A DNA stretch of 64,000 bases from Hypoxylon rubiginosum (lineage: Eukaryota > Ascomycota > Sordariomycetes > Xylariales > Hypoxylaceae), in NCBI GenBank assembly GCA_902806565.1, contig CADCXA010000006.1:62001-126000 (forward strand), given 5' to 3'. Numbering within the stretch: position 1 is the stretch's first letter; each line of letters begins with the position of its first letter. Below are positions 61,132 through 64,000 of the stretch, in pieces. Below the pieces are notes generated by a model. It saw only the letters and a program-made list of their open reading frames with translations. It did no database searches and was not told the DNA's origin. Made by a program: the position numbers and the translations under genes.

Positions 61132-62076
61132 ATGGTCTTCGAACGTGCTCGAGGGAGACCGACCAAGATCTTGGTCCTGAACCCTAACTCGTCCAAGGCG
61201 ATGACAGATGGCATAAAACCTATCATAGATGCCGTAGACCTACCACACGTGCGTTTTTGTGTCCCACCTGACTTCCTACCTACCCAGGAGCATAGAATCT
61301 GTAGAAGCTTACCTTGACATACCTACATGTACCTAACCTAACCTAACCTAACACAGTCAACCGAGGTCTACACCTACACGGCCCCGGCAGACGCGCCCGC
61401 CAGCATCAACGACGGGAAAGACATCGCGCAGAGCACCAAGGCCGTGCTCGCGGACCTCGAGCACTCGGACTTCTGGGACCGGGGCTACGACGGGGTGCTC
61501 GTCGCCTGCTTCAGCGTGCACCCTCTAGTGCCTACCCTACAGGCGGGCCGAGGAGGCCAAGGCCAACAAGCGCGTCCCGCCGTCACCGGGATATTCGAGG
61601 CTAGCGTCCTGACCGCCCTGTCGCTGCTGCGGCCCGAGGAGACGTGGGGCATCGTGACGACCGGCAAGTTCTGGGAGGAGCACCTGGACGCCGGCGTGCT
61701 CGACTTCCTAGGCAGTGGCAGCGGGAGTAGCGGCGGTGGCGGGGGACGCGACTCCAACAACACCAAGTTCGCCGGCGTCGAGTCCACGGGCCTGAACGCG
61801 TCCGACTTCCACCACGGCGTCGACCCGGAGGTCGTGCGGAAGAAGCTGAAAGAAGCGACGCAGCGGCTCATCCGGCGGGGCGGCCTGGTCACCTGCATCG
61901 TCATGGGGTGCGCGGGCATGGCCGGCCTCGAGGAGATCATCCGGTCCGCCGTGAGCGAGCTGCGGGGGGACGAGTTCGCGTACGCCCAGCTGCACGTGAT
62001 CGACGGGGTCAGGGCGGGCATCGTGCAGGTCGACAACATGATCAGGAACCAGAGGCTACGCCCGGGAAAGCCGTGA
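61132..62076 (+). CDS. DCG1-like protein of the Asp/Glu/hydantoin racemase family
   Basis: Exons 61132-61248 and 61357-62076 join in phase 0 across a 108 bp intron to give 278 residues. The N-terminus KILVLNPNSSKAMTDGIKP is the family start. The two catalytic-type cysteines are Cys90 in DGVLVACFSVHP and Cys224 in LVTCIVMGCAGMAG. Family members racemise hydantoins or amino acids; yeast Dcg1 is a poorly characterised protein controlled by nitrogen source and linked to allantoin metabolism. A Gly/Ser-rich insert (GSGSGSSGGGGG, about residues 159-169) interrupts the fold and is not typical. The intron contains CCTAA repeated about five times. An MFS transporter gene lies next to it, convergent at 116 bp, which could suggest a linked uptake and use of a nitrogen compound. 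Confidence 0.88.
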
Positions 62077-62192
62077 TTACTTGTAGCCATATAGCCAACG
62101 CTAGTAGATCGATTTCATCATATACTAACTAGTATACCAAAAACAAATTTGCAGTGAACGCTTTTCAACATCAGTAGCCATTACGCCCCTAT

Positions 62193-63921
62193 TTAATCGA
62201 GGCGCCGTGTCCGACCCCAAACCTCATCCACATCCTTCTTCCCATTAGTCTCCGGCACGCGCCAGAGCACGAACAGCCCGCACAGGACGGCCAGCGCGGT
62301 GAAGATGAAGTAGACCCAGCCGGCGCCCCCGAACCGCTCGTTCAGCGCGACGTTAATAATGGGGAAGAACTGCGCAACGAGGAACGTGGCGACGTAGTTG
62401 GCGCCCAGGCAGCAGGACTGGGTGGCCCCGACGGCCTCCTGGCCGACCAGCTCGGACGCGAGGATGAAGGGGACGGGGCCGAGCCCGACGGCGAAGAAGG
62501 CCACGAAGAAGAGCACCGTGACGGCCGAGAGGATCTTGGCCTCGAACAGGATGGACAGGGCGAGCGCGAGGGCGCTGGCCCCCTGGCCGAATATCGAGAG
62601 CAGGAGGCACGTCTTCCGCCCGAGCTTGTCGGGGAGCGGCGAGCACGCGACCGTGGTGATGAGGTTGATGGCGGATATCATGATGGTCAGCAGCGCCGAG
62701 CTGATGGGCAGGAGGTCTCTCAGGAGCGACACCGAGTACATGATGATCGAGTTGATGCCGCACAGCTGCTGCGCGCACATGACACCCACGGCCGCTACCA
62801 GTGCGGGGCGGTACTGGGGGTCTCTGACGACCTCCAGGAAGCCCAGGTGGCCGTTGCCTTTCCCGCTAGCCTTGCTGGCGCTCGAGCCTCTCCTGGAGCC
62901 CAAGGCAGCCGGCTCGTCGAGCAGGCCCTCCTCCTCGGGCGCCACCGCGGAGGAGTCGTCCCACGCCGCCGTCTCCTCCGCGATATCGTAGTGCCTCCCC
63001 CGGATCCTCTGCAGCACGCGCCTCGCCTGCACGACGCTCTTGTTAGCGGCGAGCCACGCGGGGCTCTCGGGCACGAGCAGCAGGCCGAGGCCCTGGACGG
63101 CGCCGATCGCGATGCCGGCGGCGAGGATCCAGCGCCAGGCGGACCCGTAGCTGAGGAAGAAGCCCATGGTCTGGGTGGCCAGGATGCCGACGTTGATGCT
63201 GACCTGGGTCATGGCGCCGAAGGTGCCACGCTCGCGCGGGGGCGCCACCTCGCTGATGTAGATGGGCACGATGACGGTGGCGGCGCCGGCGCCGACGCCA
63301 GACAGCACGCGGCCCGCGGCGAGCATGGCGACGGAGGCGCCCAGCGTCTCGACTATGGACCCGGCGATGTAGAACAGGCTCGTCAGCCGCATGGCCAGCA
63401 GGCGGCCCTTGGCCGAAGCTATGGGCCCACTCCCGAGCGCGCCCGCCAGGCCGCCGAGCGTGAACATGCTGGACACCACGGCGAACTGGGCGTCTTCCAT
63501 CGGTATGCAGTCGGGCAGCGCGGAGGAGGTAGCCACTTGGTCGTCACCAGAGGACGCGGACGACGACATGAAGGACAGGGCCGAGGAGAATCGCGAGGAC
63601 ACGGACTGGTGGACCCGACAGGAGACGACATCTTGCGGGGCGTTGAGTTCGGCCTAGAGGTACGAAAACACCATCGTTAGACCGATGTTGGGGTCCGAGC
63701 AACTATGGATTTGAACTGGGACTTACAAGATGGAATCCGAACTGTAGCGGCCCCAGAGTGCTAATGACGACTAAAAGGATAAGGTACGGCGAGACGTCTC
63801 CGACGCATTGCCGCAACCCAGAAGACGACGACATATTTCCGTCTTGAACACAAATAGTTCCAGTTCGATAATTGGAACAGCTAACCTGGCTAAGATTTAG
63901 GGGAGATGCCTCAATAGACAA
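62193..63921 (-). CDS. MFS sugar-porter-type transporter (12 membrane helices)
   Basis: Exons 63921-63727 and 63653-62193 join in phase 0 across a 74 bp intron to give 551 residues. The splice restores LQFGFHLAELNAPQDVVSC, the hallmark first helix and loop of this sub-family (Vps73/Hxt-like). Later motifs are GRVLSGVGAGAATVIVPIYI, SEVAPPRERGTFGA, VPESPAWLAANKS, LPDKLGRK and VPETNGKKDVDEVW, all typical of the sugar porter family. An acidic/Ser-rich central loop (AWDDSSAVAPEEEG) separates helices 6 and 7. It sits in the plasma or vacuolar membrane, and its substrate is unknown. The start could also be the internal Met at 63834. Exon 2 is strongly GC-rich. Confidence 0.9.
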
Positions 63922-64000
63922 CCCGACCAGTGGAGCTCGAGAGTAGGTAGCTCTGAGTTGGAGCTGGCAAGGTGTAAGCTAAAGACGTAGTCTCGGTGTC

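Noticed and set aside
62847..63680. Long Gly/Arg-rich antisense frame across the transporter gene
   Set aside because: GC-driven shadow of the MFS gene, with no domain.

Overview
The window is nuclear DNA of a filamentous ascomycete, most likely a member of the Sordariomycetes (Pezizomycotina). The genes are interrupted by short GT-AG introns, mostly 50-210 bp, often with a TACTAAC/CTAAC-type branch site. They include families typical of mould fungi: an APSES/ankyrin MBF-type transcription factor, a hydrolase-NACHT NOD-like receptor, a PigL_N-like/ankyrin protein, a GH79 glucuronidase and an SSN3-type kinase. I rebuilt 18 spliced or intronless protein genes by joining frames at splice sites where codon phase and family alignment agree. 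Two further single-exon genes have only family-level or generic descriptions.

Left part (1-7.5 kb): an AKR7-like aldo/keto reductase (minus), an ankyrin-repeat protein with a fungal STAND-type N-terminal domain (minus), and, divergent from it, the MBF-type APSES transcription factor (plus). The promoter of the last carries a perfect ACGCGT (MCB) element, which suggests autoregulation.

Middle (7.5-31.6 kb): two very gene-poor stretches of about 10.5 and 12.6 kb, separated by one single-exon gene for a membrane-anchored protein of unknown function. Within them I see only microsatellites, short tandem repeats, a hairpin and a probable decayed HET-domain fragment near 26.6-26.85 kb. At their right end lies a Q-rich Scp3-like protein (plus) preceded by a long pyrimidine-rich leader.

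Right part (34-64 kb) is gene-dense. A DUF6601-type membrane protein and a SesB-like hydrolase/NACHT/ankyrin NLR are divergent from a common 408 bp promoter. Next come a small Kre9/Knh1-like membrane protein, then an eEF2 lysine methyltransferase (EFM3-like) divergent from ribosomal protein S24, with a telobox (TTAGGGTTT) between them. After those lie a small secreted/GPI-like protein, a GH79 beta-glucuronidase and SGF29 (SAGA). Mannose-6-phosphate isomerase, ARF1, CDK8/SSN3 (Mediator kinase), Arp2, a DCG1-like Asp/Glu racemase-family protein and an MFS sugar transporter complete the list. Most of these are housekeeping genes for translation, chromatin, sugar-nucleotide supply, vesicle traffic and actin. 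The accessory elements are the NLR, the ankyrin/STAND protein, the HET relic, GH79 and the racemase-like/transporter neighbours.

All exon joints are read by eye from the sequence and have not been tested against transcripts.
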